Positions 44,361 through 52,799 of a DNA stretch of 64,000 nt are shown piece by piece. The position numbers and the translations under genes were made by a program. The first letter of the stretch is position 1; each line of letters starts with the position of its first letter. Source of the stretch: Clostridia bacterium. GTDB taxonomy: Bacteria; Bacillota; Clostridia; Saccharofermentanales; Saccharofermentanaceae. The notes below the pieces were generated by a model. It saw only the letters and a list, made by a program, of their open reading frames with translations. It was not told the DNA's origin and made no database searches. The stretch covers positions 62,001-126,000 of the forward strand of contig JAKSRG010000002.1 of assembly GCA_024403735.1 (NCBI GenBank), in the 5' to 3' direction.

Positions 44361-45269
44361 ATGGGATTATTTGAAACATTTAAAAGAGGTCTTGCAAAGA
44401 CTAGAGATTTCGTAAGTCAGGGTTTTACTAGAATTGCTGCGAGTACTGGTCATTTCGATGAGGATCAGCTCGATGAACTTGAAGAGATACTTGTTTGTGC
44501 TGACTGCGGTGTAGGAGCTAGTAGCGATATCATCGATTATGTTAAGTCTGAGATTAAGCGTACTGGTGATGACAGTAAGGAAACAGTATTTGGTAATGTT
44601 AAGACTAAGATGCTTGAGATCCTTGGTGATAAGTCATGCTTAGAGCTCGAAGAAGGTAAGCTCAATGTTATCTTGATGATTGGCGTTAACGGTACTGGTA
44701 AAACTACTACTGCTGGTAAGCTTAGTGAAAGATATAAGAAGCAGGGAAAGAAGGTTATTCTTGGTGCCGCCGATACATTCAGAGCAGCTGCTATTGAACA
44801 GCTTAAGGTATGGGGTGAAAGAACTTCAACTACTGTAATCTCCCATGAAGCTGGTTCAGATCCTGCATCTGTTTGTTATGACGCTATTCATGCTGCTATT
44901 GCTAGAAAAGCAGATTTGTTGATCCTTGATACTGCTGGACGTCTTCATAATAAGAAGAACTTGATGGATGAGTTATCTAAGATTACTCGAATTGTCGAAA
45001 GAGAAGCAAAAGATGCAAATGTAAAGACAATGCTTGTTATTGATGCTACTACAGGTCAGAATGCGGTTGTGCAGGCTGAAGTATTCGGCGAAGCAGCTAA
45101 TCTTGATTATATTGCTATTACTAAGCTCGATGGAACTGCTAAGGGTGGTGTAGCTGTATCAGTTGCTTACTCTTCACATAAGCCTATTGTTCTTGCTGGT
45201 CTTGGTGAAGGTGTTGATGATCTTGTAGACTTTGATCCAGAGGTTTTCGTAGATTCTTTGATTAATTAA
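44361..45269 (+). CDS. ftsY: Signal recognition particle receptor FtsY
   Basis: SRP-family GTPase that docks ribosome-nascent-chain complexes at the membrane; 302 residues, without the long acidic A domain of E. coli. N domain (1-85), then G domain: G1 GVNGTGKTTTAGKL, DTFRAAAIEQL, G3 LDTAGRLHN, G4 TKLDGTAKGG. Its partner Ffh lies downstream at 47509. A bidirectional terminator ends the smc-ftsY run. Confidence 0.96.
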   Translation: MGLFETFKRGLAKTRDFVSQGFTRIAASTGHFDEDQLDELEEILVCADCGVGASSDIIDYVKSEIKRTGDDSKETVFGNVKTKMLEILGDKSCLELEEGKLNVILMIGVNGTGKTTTAGKLSERYKKQGKKVILGAADTFRAAAIEQLKVWGERTSTTVISHEAGSDPASVCYDAIHAAIARKADLLILDTAGRLHNKKNLMDELSKITRIVEREAKDANVKTMLVIDATTGQNAVVQAEVFGEAANLDYIAITKLDGTAKGGVAVSVAYSSHKPIVLAGLGEGVDDLVDFDPEVFVDSLIN

Positions 45270-45310
45270 TAATCGATTAATCTATCTATTATTTATTATA
45301 TTGAGACATA

Positions 45311-45345
45311 AAAAATGCTGTTCGATTGAAGCGAACAGCATTTTT
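45311..45345. terminator. Bidirectional terminator between ftsY and the lipoprotein gene
   Basis: AAAAATGCTGTTCG (45311-45324) pairs with CGAACAGCATTTTT (45332-45345) around a 7-base loop, with U-tracts for both directions. Preceded by TTGAGACAT, as at the hom terminator. Confidence 0.9.
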
Positions 45346-45372
45346 GTTATAGGTTGTTTTCGATTAGGTCAA

Positions 45373-46995
45373 TTAACCAGCGAATAAGATGTAATCATTA
45401 TCGACTACATCGAAAATTGACTTACCACCAATGTCATCGTAATCAAATGAATCGAAGTAGATGAGTTCACTGCCATCAGATAAGACAACAAAACTATTAT
45501 CATCTGTTGCGTAGTAGTAAAGTGTTGTTCCACTTTCTGCTGTATATGGTGTGTCAAAATCGTAGCTACTAGATATGTAACCATCAACATCATCAATCAA
45601 TGGGAATTCAACATAGTCCTCGATTATCCAAAGATTTGTATATCTTTCAATTAATCCTTCAGAGCCAATGTATGCAGGTGATACACCATTAACGGTACTT
45701 AATCTCTGAATTCTCTTTGAACAGTAGAAGAAATCTGGATTGATGAAGTTAACAAGATTACAAGATGAAACGCCAACAAATGTGATGTTATCTGGATCTG
45801 TAATGTTGTATACATAACATTCCTTCCAGTCATTCTCTTCAGTAAATGCGAGGTATAGGTACTCATTGCCGTTTGATTTTACATAATATGGCTCAATCAT
45901 ATATGCCCACATGTCATCGATAGTGAAATTAACATCATTATAGTAAACGCTTATGCTCGTATATGTATCGTAATCATCAGTGTTGTAAAGTAATAAGATG
46001 CTATTTTCTTCGTCAATATCGATACAGTCAGATGATGCATCGAGTGTTTTGCCAGAAAGAATTCTGTTCTCCGGATAATTTGACCATAAATCATATGCGA
46101 ATAGTTCTGGTTGGAATCTGTAATCAAAACTTACTCGTAAGCATTCATAACCTGGAACAACTTCATCTGGAGCGAAAACAACATCAATTCCAATAGGAGT
46201 GAATACATAACAGAAATCATCTAAATCAGTTGACTTTATAGTCGCTTCAAAATCAGAAGAAACATCATAATAATTCTCTATATTGAAAATAATGTTGCTC
46301 TTGAAATTATCTTCGTCTGTAATGATACTTGATAATGCAATAGGCAGACCTGTTGTAGCATCAAAATTGTATGAATCAACTGTATTTGTTGAATTGCCTG
46401 ACATACTCTCATATTTGAATGTCTCAATATATGCAGAGAAAACCTGACTATCTGTTCTTGAGACAGTTGTATAAGCGCTATATGAATAGTATTGATACTC
46501 AGATTTGTCTGCATATGTACTAATCTCAACACTGTCTTCAATGAATTTATTGATAGATTTATCTTGTTCATCATTAATATCATTAATTGCAAGAGCTAAG
46601 TCGTCGTTGGCTTCCACAGGGGCATATATATAATCCTGATATGTATAGATATTAAATGTGCCATCATTACATTCTTCTGAATATGAAAATGGTTCAACCT
46701 GAAAGTCAAGATAATCATATTCTGAAGAGAGGACAGTAATCGTAGATGTAGCATCATTTGAAACAGTAGTATCTGGTTCTGTTGCTTCTGTCTCGATAGT
46801 AGTTTCTTCTGTTTCCTCGGTTACTTCAGGTTCCTCGGTCTCTTCAGTCTCGTCAGGATCAATAGTCTCCTCGGTTTCTTTAGGTGACTTATCTTTGTGC
46901 TTTTTCTTCTTGTTGCTCTTTGTGCTTGTTGCTGAACAGCCGACTATCGCGAAAACAAGCATCAGAGTTGCAAAGTTAATCAAAAACCTCTTCAT
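45373..46995 (-). CDS. Lipoprotein with acidic Thr/Glu-rich linker, unknown
   Basis: A 540-residue secreted lipoprotein. Signal peptide MKRFLINFATLMLVFAIVGC with the lipobox IVGC (Cys20). A Lys-rich patch follows, then an acidic linker (about 38-85, repeats of EETEEPE type), then a domain of about 450 residues rich in Tyr, Asp and Ser, with no motif I recognise. It should be held on the outer face of the membrane. The composition suggests a beta-rich binding or solute-sensing domain, but this is a guess. GGAGGTAATAA precedes the ATG. Faces ftsY, diverges from ylxM. Confidence 0.7.
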   Translation of the reverse strand: MKRFLINFATLMLVFAIVGCSATSTKSNKKKKHKDKSPKETEETIDPDETEETEEPEVTEETEETTIETEATEPDTTVSNDATSTITVLSSEYDYLDFQVEPFSYSEECNDGTFNIYTYQDYIYAPVEANDDLALAINDINDEQDKSINKFIEDSVEISTYADKSEYQYYSYSAYTTVSRTDSQVFSAYIETFKYESMSGNSTNTVDSYNFDATTGLPIALSSIITDEDNFKSNIIFNIENYYDVSSDFEATIKSTDLDDFCYVFTPIGIDVVFAPDEVVPGYECLRVSFDYRFQPELFAYDLWSNYPENRILSGKTLDASSDCIDIDEENSILLLYNTDDYDTYTSISVYYNDVNFTIDDMWAYMIEPYYVKSNGNEYLYLAFTEENDWKECYVYNITDPDNITFVGVSSCNLVNFINPDFFYCSKRIQRLSTVNGVSPAYIGSEGLIERYTNLWIIEDYVEFPLIDDVDGYISSSYDFDTPYTAESGTTLYYYATDDNSFVVLSDGSELIYFDSFDYDDIGGKSIFDVVDNDYILFAG

Positions 46996-47110
46996 TTATT
47001 ACCTCCGTACATGAATATTTGCTAATGGATTAATATTATCACAAGTAAAAAACTGTTTTTATAACAATATTGTTGATATTATTTATAAAGATTTAAAACT
47101 GACAAGTAAA

Positions 47111-47155
47111 AAGACTTGACACTATTGCTTGCCTTTGTTATTATACTCAAGTCTT
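47111..47155 (+). promoter_or_regulatory. Promoter of the ylxM-ffh operon inside an inverted repeat
   Basis: TTGACA (47116-47121) and TATTAT (47139-47144) are 17 bases apart. AAGACTTGA (47111-47119) and TCAAGTCTT (47147-47155) form a perfect 9-bp inverted repeat flanking it, overlapping the -35 and the start point. Confidence 0.7.
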
Positions 47156-47172
47156 ACTTTGGGGGTTCATGT

Positions 47173-47502
47173 ATGGATAAGATTGAGACATGTTTAGCTC
47201 TTGATTTTTATGGCAATCTTCTAACAGAGAAGATGAGAGTTACATCTGAGTATTATTACTTTGATGATTTATCTTTAGCTGAGATTGCTGAGACAGTTGG
47301 TACTTCTAGACAGGCTGTTCATGACACCATAAAGAGAGCCACAAAGCTTCTTTCAGAATATGAAGAGAAGCTTGGACTTATAAGACGTTTTACACTTCAG
47401 AAGAAGGAAGTTAATGAAGCCATTAAACTTTTGAATTCTGATCGTAAGGAAGAGGCACTAATAATTCTTAATAAAGTTCGTGATGAACTGATTACGGAGT
47501 AA
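47173..47502 (+). CDS. ylxM: YlxM/p13 family putative SRP-associated DNA-binding protein
   Basis: A 109-residue helix-turn-helix protein resembling sigma region 4 (LSLAEIAETVGTSRQAVHDTI). It always neighbours ffh in Bacillota; in streptococci the homologue modulates SRP. GGGGG lies before two in-frame candidates; the ATG at 47173 gives MDKIETCLALDFYGNLLT, the family N-terminus. The open frame further upstream covers the promoter. ffh follows 6 bases after the stop. Confidence 0.9.
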   Translation: MDKIETCLALDFYGNLLTEKMRVTSEYYYFDDLSLAEIAETVGTSRQAVHDTIKRATKLLSEYEEKLGLIRRFTLQKKEVNEAIKLLNSDRKEEALIILNKVRDELITE

Positions 47503-47508
47503 AGACTA

Positions 47509-48882
47509 ATGTTTGAGAGTTTATCTACAAAGTTACAAAAGATTACCGATAAGATGAAGGGTAAGGCTAGAGTTACTGAGCAGGATATTAAGGACATGAT
47601 GAGAGAAATCCGCATGGCCCTCCTCGAAGCCGATGTTAATTACTCTGTTACTAAGGGTTTTGTCGCTGATATGACTGAGAAGTGTAAAGGTGCTGAGATT
47701 GAACACAGCATTACTCCTGGTCAGCAGATTGTTAAGATTGTTCACGAGTCCCTCGTTGAGCTCTTAGGTACAGGCGACGCTAAGATTGCTGTTTCTCCAA
47801 CAGGCTTTACAGTAATCGTGCTTTACGGTTTACAGGGTGCTGGTAAAACTACTACAGCTGTTAAGTTAGCTAGAATTCTCAAGCAAGACGGTAAGAAGCC
47901 AATGGTTGCTTCTGTTGACGTTCATAGACCTGCAGCTGCTGAGCAGCTCAAGGTTCTTGCCGAGGCTAATGGTATTCAGTGTTATATTCATCCAGAAGAG
48001 AAGAATGCTGTTACTATTTGCAAGGAAGCAATCGAGAAAGCTAAGTATATGCTTTGTAACTTCCTCATCGTCGATACAGCTGGTCGTATGACAGTTGATG
48101 AAGAGATGATGGATGAGCTTAGAGAGATTAGCGCAACAGTTAATCCTAATGAAAAGCTTCTTGTTGTTGATAGCATGATCGGTCAGGAGGCCGTAAATGT
48201 TGCAACTACATTCGAGAATGAAATCGGTATGGACGGTTTCATTATGACAAAGCTTGATGGTGATGCCCGTGGTGGTGCTGCTCTTTCAATTAGAAAGATG
48301 ACAGGTAAGCCAATTAAGTATATCTGCGTAGGTGAGAAGATTGATAACATCGAAGTTTTCCATCCTAGCAGAATGGCAGATAGAATTCTCGGTATGGGCG
48401 ATGTAATGAGCCTTATTGAGAAAGCTCAGCAGAGCATTGACGAAGAAAAGGCAATGAAGCAAGTTGAGCGAATGATGTCTGATGACTTTAACCTTAATGA
48501 TTTGCTCGCGCAGTTCGAACAGATCAAGGGAATGGGTTCAATGAAAGATGTTCTTGGAATGATCCCTGGTGTTGCTGGTAAGGTTAAGGAAGACGATATC
48601 GACGATACAGTTATTGATAAGAATATGGCGATTATTCGTTCAATGACTAAGAGAGAGCGTAAGAATCCTAAGATTTTGAATGCTTCTAGAAGAAAGAGAA
48701 TTGCAGAAGGTTCTGGTACATCAGTTCAGCAGGTTAACCAGTTGATGAAGCAGTTCGAGCAGACAGCTCAGATGATGAAGCAGTTAAAGGGTGGAAAGTT
48801 CGGTGGTATGAGAATGCCAAAGGGCTTCCCAGGTGGATTTGGTAAAGGCGGTTTTGGCGGATTTGGTCGCCGCAAGTTTTAA
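47509..48882 (+). CDS. ffh: Signal recognition particle protein Ffh
   Basis: SRP54 GTPase binding signal peptides and SRP RNA; 457 residues. N domain, G domain with G1 GLQGAGKTTTAVKLA, DVHRPAAAEQL, DTAGRMTVD and TKLDGDARGG, then a Met-rich M domain (about 325-430, with the RNA-binding RRKRIAEGSGTSVQQVN). The tail is Gly/Phe-rich with basic residues (GGFGKGGFGGFGRRKF). No SRP RNA gene is seen in the window. Confidence 0.97.
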   Translation: MFESLSTKLQKITDKMKGKARVTEQDIKDMMREIRMALLEADVNYSVTKGFVADMTEKCKGAEIEHSITPGQQIVKIVHESLVELLGTGDAKIAVSPTGFTVIVLYGLQGAGKTTTAVKLARILKQDGKKPMVASVDVHRPAAAEQLKVLAEANGIQCYIHPEEKNAVTICKEAIEKAKYMLCNFLIVDTAGRMTVDEEMMDELREISATVNPNEKLLVVDSMIGQEAVNVATTFENEIGMDGFIMTKLDGDARGGAALSIRKMTGKPIKYICVGEKIDNIEVFHPSRMADRILGMGDVMSLIEKAQQSIDEEKAMKQVERMMSDDFNLNDLLAQFEQIKGMGSMKDVLGMIPGVAGKVKEDDIDDTVIDKNMAIIRSMTKRERKNPKILNASRRKRIAEGSGTSVQQVNQLMKQFEQTAQMMKQLKGGKFGGMRMPKGFPGGFGKGGFGGFGRRKF

Positions 48883-48956
48883 TTAGTATATTCCATAGAA
48901 ATATGTGATATAGATTGTAAAAATTATTATTAATTTATGTTTTGGAGGAAAAAACA

Positions 48957-49199
48957 ATGGCAGTTAAGATTCGTTTGAGAAGAATGGGTAAGAAGAAGGC
49001 TCCTTTCTACAGAGTAGTAGTAGCAGATGGTCGTTATCCACGTGATGGTCGTTTCATCGAGGAGATTGGTACATATAACCCACTTACAGAGCCAGCTGAG
49101 GTTAACATTGATGCAGAGGCAGCTAAGAAGTGGATTGGTAACGGTGCTCAGCCAACAGACACAGTTCGTGATCTTCTTAAGAAGCAGGGTATTCTTTAA
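48957..49199 (+). CDS. rpsP: 30S ribosomal protein S16
   Basis: Small-subunit protein of 80 residues; N-terminal [20 protein letters not shown] is diagnostic. GGAGG precedes the ATG at 48957; a TTG 15 bases upstream overlaps the ribosome binding site. Followed by khpA after 26 bases. Confidence 0.98.
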   Translation: MAVKIRLRRMGKKKAPFYRVVVADGRYPRDGRFIEEIGTYNPLTEPAEVNIDAEAAKKWIGNGAQPTDTVRDLLKKQGIL

Positions 49200-49225
49200 T
49201 TTAGAATTCCTTAAAGGAGAACAAT

Positions 49226-49456
49226 ATGAGCGAGTTACTTACTACGATGGCAAAATCATTGGTAAATAATCCTGATGATGTTGTTGTAAAGAAAACAGAG
49301 CGTGGTAATACTATCGTATTCGAGCTCTCTGTTGCACCAGACGATATGGGTAAAATCATCGGTAAGAATGGTAAAAGAGCTCAGGCTATCCGTTCTATCA
49401 TGAAGGCTAAGTATTTAAGAGACGGCAAGAGAGTAGTCGTAGATATTGTAGGCTAA
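49226..49456 (+). CDS. khpA: RNA-binding KH-domain protein KhpA (YlqC)
   Basis: A 76-residue single-KH protein; the binding loop is GKIIGKNGKRA. KhpA pairs with KhpB/Jag in other Bacillota and affects cell size and RNA stability; the partner is not in the window. AAGGAG precedes the ATG. Its stop overlaps rimM as TAATG. Confidence 0.94.
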   Translation: MSELLTTMAKSLVNNPDDVVVKKTERGNTIVFELSVAPDDMGKIIGKNGKRAQAIRSIMKAKYLRDGKRVVVDIVG

Positions 49457-49983
49457 TGAAAGATTTTATTACTATTGGTAAGATTATTGGCGCACACGGT
49501 ATTAGGGGAGAGGTAAAAATCTTCCCTATTACTGATAATGTGCGCCGTTTTAATAAGCTCAAACACTGCTATATTCTTAAAGAGGATAGTTCTGTTGTAT
49601 CAGAGATTGATGTTAAGGGTTGTCGTCATGATAGAGGACATGTTCTTATGTCTATCGAAGATCTTAATGACAGAACTGCTGCTGAGAAGCTAAAAGGTTT
49701 TTATATCGCTGTTGATAGAGAAGACGCAGTTAAGTTACCTAAGGATACTTATTTTATTGCCGATTTGATCGGTATAAGTGTTATTGATGATACTATTGGC
49801 GAACTTGGAGTTATCGAAGATGTTTTCGAGACAGGCGCTAATCAGGTTTTATCAGTTAAGCGTAGAGGAAAGCAGAATTTGTTAATTCCTTTTCTTAAAG
49901 CTGTTTGTTATAACGTAGACTTTGAGAATAAAGTTATGAATGTCAAACTTCCTGACGGATTATTCGAATTATATGAAGGTTAA
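49456..49983 (+). CDS. rimM: 16S rRNA processing protein RimM
   Basis: Maturation factor for the 30S head; 175 residues. N-terminal RimM domain (ITIGKIIGAHGIRGEVKIFP) and C-terminal PRC-barrel (about 95-170, ending VMNVKLPDGLFELYE). It binds S19, by family. Coupled by overlap to khpA; trmD starts 9 bases after. Confidence 0.96.
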   Translation: MKDFITIGKIIGAHGIRGEVKIFPITDNVRRFNKLKHCYILKEDSSVVSEIDVKGCRHDRGHVLMSIEDLNDRTAAEKLKGFYIAVDREDAVKLPKDTYFIADLIGISVIDDTIGELGVIEDVFETGANQVLSVKRRGKQNLLIPFLKAVCYNVDFENKVMNVKLPDGLFELYEG

Positions 49984-49992
49984 GGTGTTTGA

Positions 49993-50721
49993 ATGAAGTT
50001 TTCAATTTTGACTTTATTTCCTGAACAGGTATCTAATTTTCTTAATCAAAGCATTATTGGTAGAGCAATCAATAAGGGAATTATTGATGTTAATCTCGTG
50101 AATATTAGAGATTTTGCTCTTAATGAATATGGCAAGGTAGATGATACTTTGTATGGTGGTGGTACAGGTATGCTAATGCAGTGTGATCCTGTATACGATA
50201 GTTTTCAAAGTATTGTTGGTGATAAGAAACCATATACTGTGTACGTAAGTCCAAAGGGTAATGTTCTTAATCAGAAGAAAGTTGTTGAACTCTCTAAGAA
50301 AGAACATTTATGCATCATATGTGGTCATTATGAAGGTATTGATTCGCGTGTTATTGATGAGATTGTTGATGAAGAAATCTCAATCGGTGATTATGTTTTG
50401 ACAGGCGGAGAGATTGCTAGTGTAGTAATCGTTGATTCAGTATCGAGAATGATTGAGGGAGTACTTCCTAATTCCGATGCATATACTAATGAGTCTCATA
50501 TGGCAGGAACTTTGGAAGCTCCACAGTATACGAAGCCTCGTGTTTGGCACGGTAAACAAGTACCTGAGATTCTTGTTAATGGTAATCAGGCAGCCATTGA
50601 CGAGTATAATCGCATAGCTTCTTTGAGAGAAACTATGGAAAAAAGGCCTGATTTGCTAGAAAAACTAGAAATTTCATCAGAAGATTGGCAAAAAATACTT
50701 GCTAATAAAATACAAAACTGA
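49993..50721 (+). CDS. trmD: tRNA (guanine-N1-)-methyltransferase
   Basis: Makes m1G37 in tRNAs with G36, preventing +1 frameshifts; 242 residues, SPOUT fold. Motifs: FSILTLFPEQV, YGGGTGMLMQ, CGHYEGIDSRV (knot) and DYVLTGGEIASVVIVDSVSR. Overlong spacer to rplS (85 bases) suggests a leader for the latter. Confidence 0.97.
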   Translation: MKFSILTLFPEQVSNFLNQSIIGRAINKGIIDVNLVNIRDFALNEYGKVDDTLYGGGTGMLMQCDPVYDSFQSIVGDKKPYTVYVSPKGNVLNQKKVVELSKKEHLCIICGHYEGIDSRVIDEIVDEEISIGDYVLTGGEIASVVIVDSVSRMIEGVLPNSDAYTNESHMAGTLEAPQYTKPRVWHGKQVPEILVNGNQAAIDEYNRIASLRETMEKRPDLLEKLEISSEDWQKILANKIQN

Positions 50722-50806
50722 TAAAATTTTAGGGTTGTAAAAAGGGATGGTCCTCTGCTCATAAAAGGTATGGCAAGAACATCTATCAGATTAGGAGGAA
50801 ATTATA

Positions 50807-51148
50807 ATGGATTTAGTTAAGGTTGTTGAGAGCGAGAACCTCCGTAATTCTTATCCAGAAGTTGAAATCGGTGACTACGTAAAGGCACACCTCAAGATTA
50901 AGGAAGGTAACCGTGAGCGTATCCAGATTTTCGAAGGTTATGTAATTGCACGTAAGGGTTCAGGTATTTCTGAGACAATGACACTTCGTCGTATTTCATA
51001 CGGTGTAGGTGTAGAGCGTATTCTTCCAGTTCATTCTCCAAAGATTGAGAAGATTGAGATTGTACGTAAGGGTCGCGTTAGAAGAGCGAAGCTTTATTAT
51101 CTCCGTTCTCGTCAGGGTAAGGCTGCTCGTATCGCTGAGAAGCTCTAA
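50807..51148 (+). CDS. rplS: 50S ribosomal protein L19
   Basis: Large-subunit protein at the subunit interface; 113 residues. [28 protein letters not shown] N-terminal half and [18 protein letters not shown] at the end are diagnostic. AGGAGG lies before the ATG. The 85 bases between trmD and this gene may hold an autoregulatory leader, but I cannot confirm a fold. A terminator follows. Confidence 0.97.
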   Translation: MDLVKVVESENLRNSYPEVEIGDYVKAHLKIKEGNRERIQIFEGYVIARKGSGISETMTLRRISYGVGVERILPVHSPKIEKIEIVRKGRVRRAKLYYLRSRQGKAARIAEKL

Positions 51149-51179
51149 TTCTGATTTTGGAATTAAGATTGAATTAATT

Positions 51180-51207
51180 AGAGGCAATGGTAACATTGCC
51201 TCTTTTT
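51180..51207 (+). terminator. Terminator after rplS
   Basis: AGAGGCAATG (51180-51189) pairs with CATTGCCTCT (51194-51203) around GTAA, then Ts. It closes the ylxM-to-rplS operon. Confidence 0.92.
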
Positions 51208-51218
51208 ATTTCTTTGTT

Positions 51219-51246
51219 TTGATAGAAGTACTATGTAGTGTATAAT
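51219..51246 (+). promoter_or_regulatory. Promoter of rbgA-rnhB
   Basis: TTGATA (51219-51224) and TATAAT (51241-51246) are 16 bases apart, with a leader of about 25 bases. Confidence 0.7.
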
Positions 51247-51277
51247 TAGCGTGAATTTTTAGAATAGTAGGTGTGAT

Positions 51278-52162
51278 ATGGATCTGAATCAAGATATGAA
51301 GTCAATTAACTGGTTTCCTGGTCATATGCGTAAGGCATTAAATGATGTTCAGGAGAATTTGAAGCTGGTTGATATTGTTTATGAGACATGTGATGCTAGA
51401 ATTCCTTTCTCTAGCAGAAATCCAGAGCTTTCAAAGATTATTGGTAATAAGCCAAGAGTGGTTATTCTTAATAAATCTGACTTAGCAGATCCTAAGGCTA
51501 CTGAAAAATGGATTGCTTATTTGAAGAAGAACGGTGTTGCTGCTGTTGCTATGGAGAGTACACATAAAAAGGGTTTAGACCAGTTGTGGAATGCTTCTAA
51601 GGAGCTATGTAGCGATATTCTTGATCGTGCAGCTGCTAAGGGAAGAATGGGTCGACCTATAAGAGCCATGGTTGTTGGTGTACCTAATACAGGTAAATCA
51701 ACATTGATTAATGCACTATGTGGTAAGAAAGTCGCTATTACTGGAGATAAGCCAGGTGTTACTAGAGCACCAAAGTGGGTTAGAACAGAAGGACAACTTG
51801 AACTTATGGATATGCCAGGTGTTTTGTGGCCTAAGATTGCAACAAAACGTAGTCAGCTTGTTTTGACAGCAACTGGAGCTGTTAAGCAGGAAGTTACTGA
51901 TCAAGTTGAGATTGCATACGAAACAATTAAGATATTGCTTGAACGTTATCCTAATGAGCTTTGTGAAAGATTTAAGATAGCGACACCTGATTCTGAAGAA
52001 TATATTCAGGATGACTATGATCGTTTCTTGGAAATGGGTCGTAAGAGAGGTTGTCTCATGTCTGGTGGTCGTGTAGATGAAGAGCGATTCAGTCGAGTAT
52101 TCTTGGATGACTTAAGACAGGCACGTATTGGTAGAATTACATTAGAATTACCGGAGATTTAA
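51278..52162 (+). CDS. rbgA: Ribosome biogenesis GTPase RbgA (YlqF)
   Basis: Late 50S assembly GTPase; 294 residues. It has the circularly permuted G-motif order: G4 LNKSDLAD (near 65), G1 GVPNTGKSTLINA (near 132), G3 DMPGVLWPK (near 175), then the C-terminal RNA-binding helices. N-terminal INWFPGHMRKAL is diagnostic. rnhB starts one base after its stop, the usual Bacillus partner. A second ATG at 51296 is possible as start. Confidence 0.96.
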   Translation: MDLNQDMKSINWFPGHMRKALNDVQENLKLVDIVYETCDARIPFSSRNPELSKIIGNKPRVVILNKSDLADPKATEKWIAYLKKNGVAAVAMESTHKKGLDQLWNASKELCSDILDRAAAKGRMGRPIRAMVVGVPNTGKSTLINALCGKKVAITGDKPGVTRAPKWVRTEGQLELMDMPGVLWPKIATKRSQLVLTATGAVKQEVTDQVEIAYETIKILLERYPNELCERFKIATPDSEEYIQDDYDRFLEMGRKRGCLMSGGRVDEERFSRVFLDDLRQARIGRITLELPEI

Positions 52163-52163
52163 T

Positions 52164-52799
52164 ATGGCTAGATTATCTGTTGAGGAACTTGTAGTAAAGT
52201 ATGATCAAATGATGGCTTATGAGAAAGAAGCTTTCTCAAAAGGTTATAAAGTTGTTGCTGGTATCGATGAGGCTGGAAGAGGACCTTTAGCTGGACCAGT
52301 AGTAGTTGCTGCATGTGTTCTTGATCCGATGAAGCCAATACTTGGTCTCGATGATTCTAAGAAGCTTTCTGAGAAAAAGCGTGAAGCATTGTTTGTTGAG
52401 ATTAAAGAGAAAGCAATTGCATATGTCGTTATTCGCAAGGAAGCTGATGTTATTGATGAGATTAATATTCTTGAAGCAACAAAGCAGGCTATGAGAGAAT
52501 GTGCAACTGGTCTAAGTGTTAAGCCTGATTTACTTTTAATTGATGCTGTAGATTTGAAGGGCGTTGATATTCCCGTTACACCAATTATCAAAGGTGATGC
52601 TAAATCTAATTCGATTGCTGCTGCGTCTATCTTAGCTAAGGTAACAAGGGATCACATTATGATGGATTATGATAATGAATACCCTGGTTATGGTTTTGGT
52701 AAGCATAAAGGATATGGAACTAAGGATCACTATGCTGCAATCCGAGAAAAGGGAATGTGCGACATTCACAGAAGATCATTTCTTAAAGTTATTCACTGA
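52164..52799 (+). CDS. rnhB: Ribonuclease HII
   Basis: Removes single ribonucleotides and RNA primers from DNA; 211 residues. The active-site block is GIDEAGRGPLAGPVVVAACV; other carboxylates are in LLIDAVDL and near VTRDHIMMDYDNEYPGYGF. Its 3' end overlaps the facing GGDEF-EAL gene by 7 bases. Confidence 0.96.
   Translation: MARLSVEELVVKYDQMMAYEKEAFSKGYKVVAGIDEAGRGPLAGPVVVAACVLDPMKPILGLDDSKKLSEKKREALFVEIKEKAIAYVVIRKEADVIDEINILEATKQAMRECATGLSVKPDLLLIDAVDLKGVDIPVTPIIKGDAKSNSIAAASILAKVTRDHIMMDYDNEYPGYGFGKHKGYGTKDHYAAIREKGMCDIHRRSFLKVIH

Noticed and set aside
47063..47074. Palindrome AACAATATTGTT between the lipoprotein gene and ylxM
   Set aside because: Only 12 bases and AT-rich; likely by chance, and not aligned with a promoter I can call.
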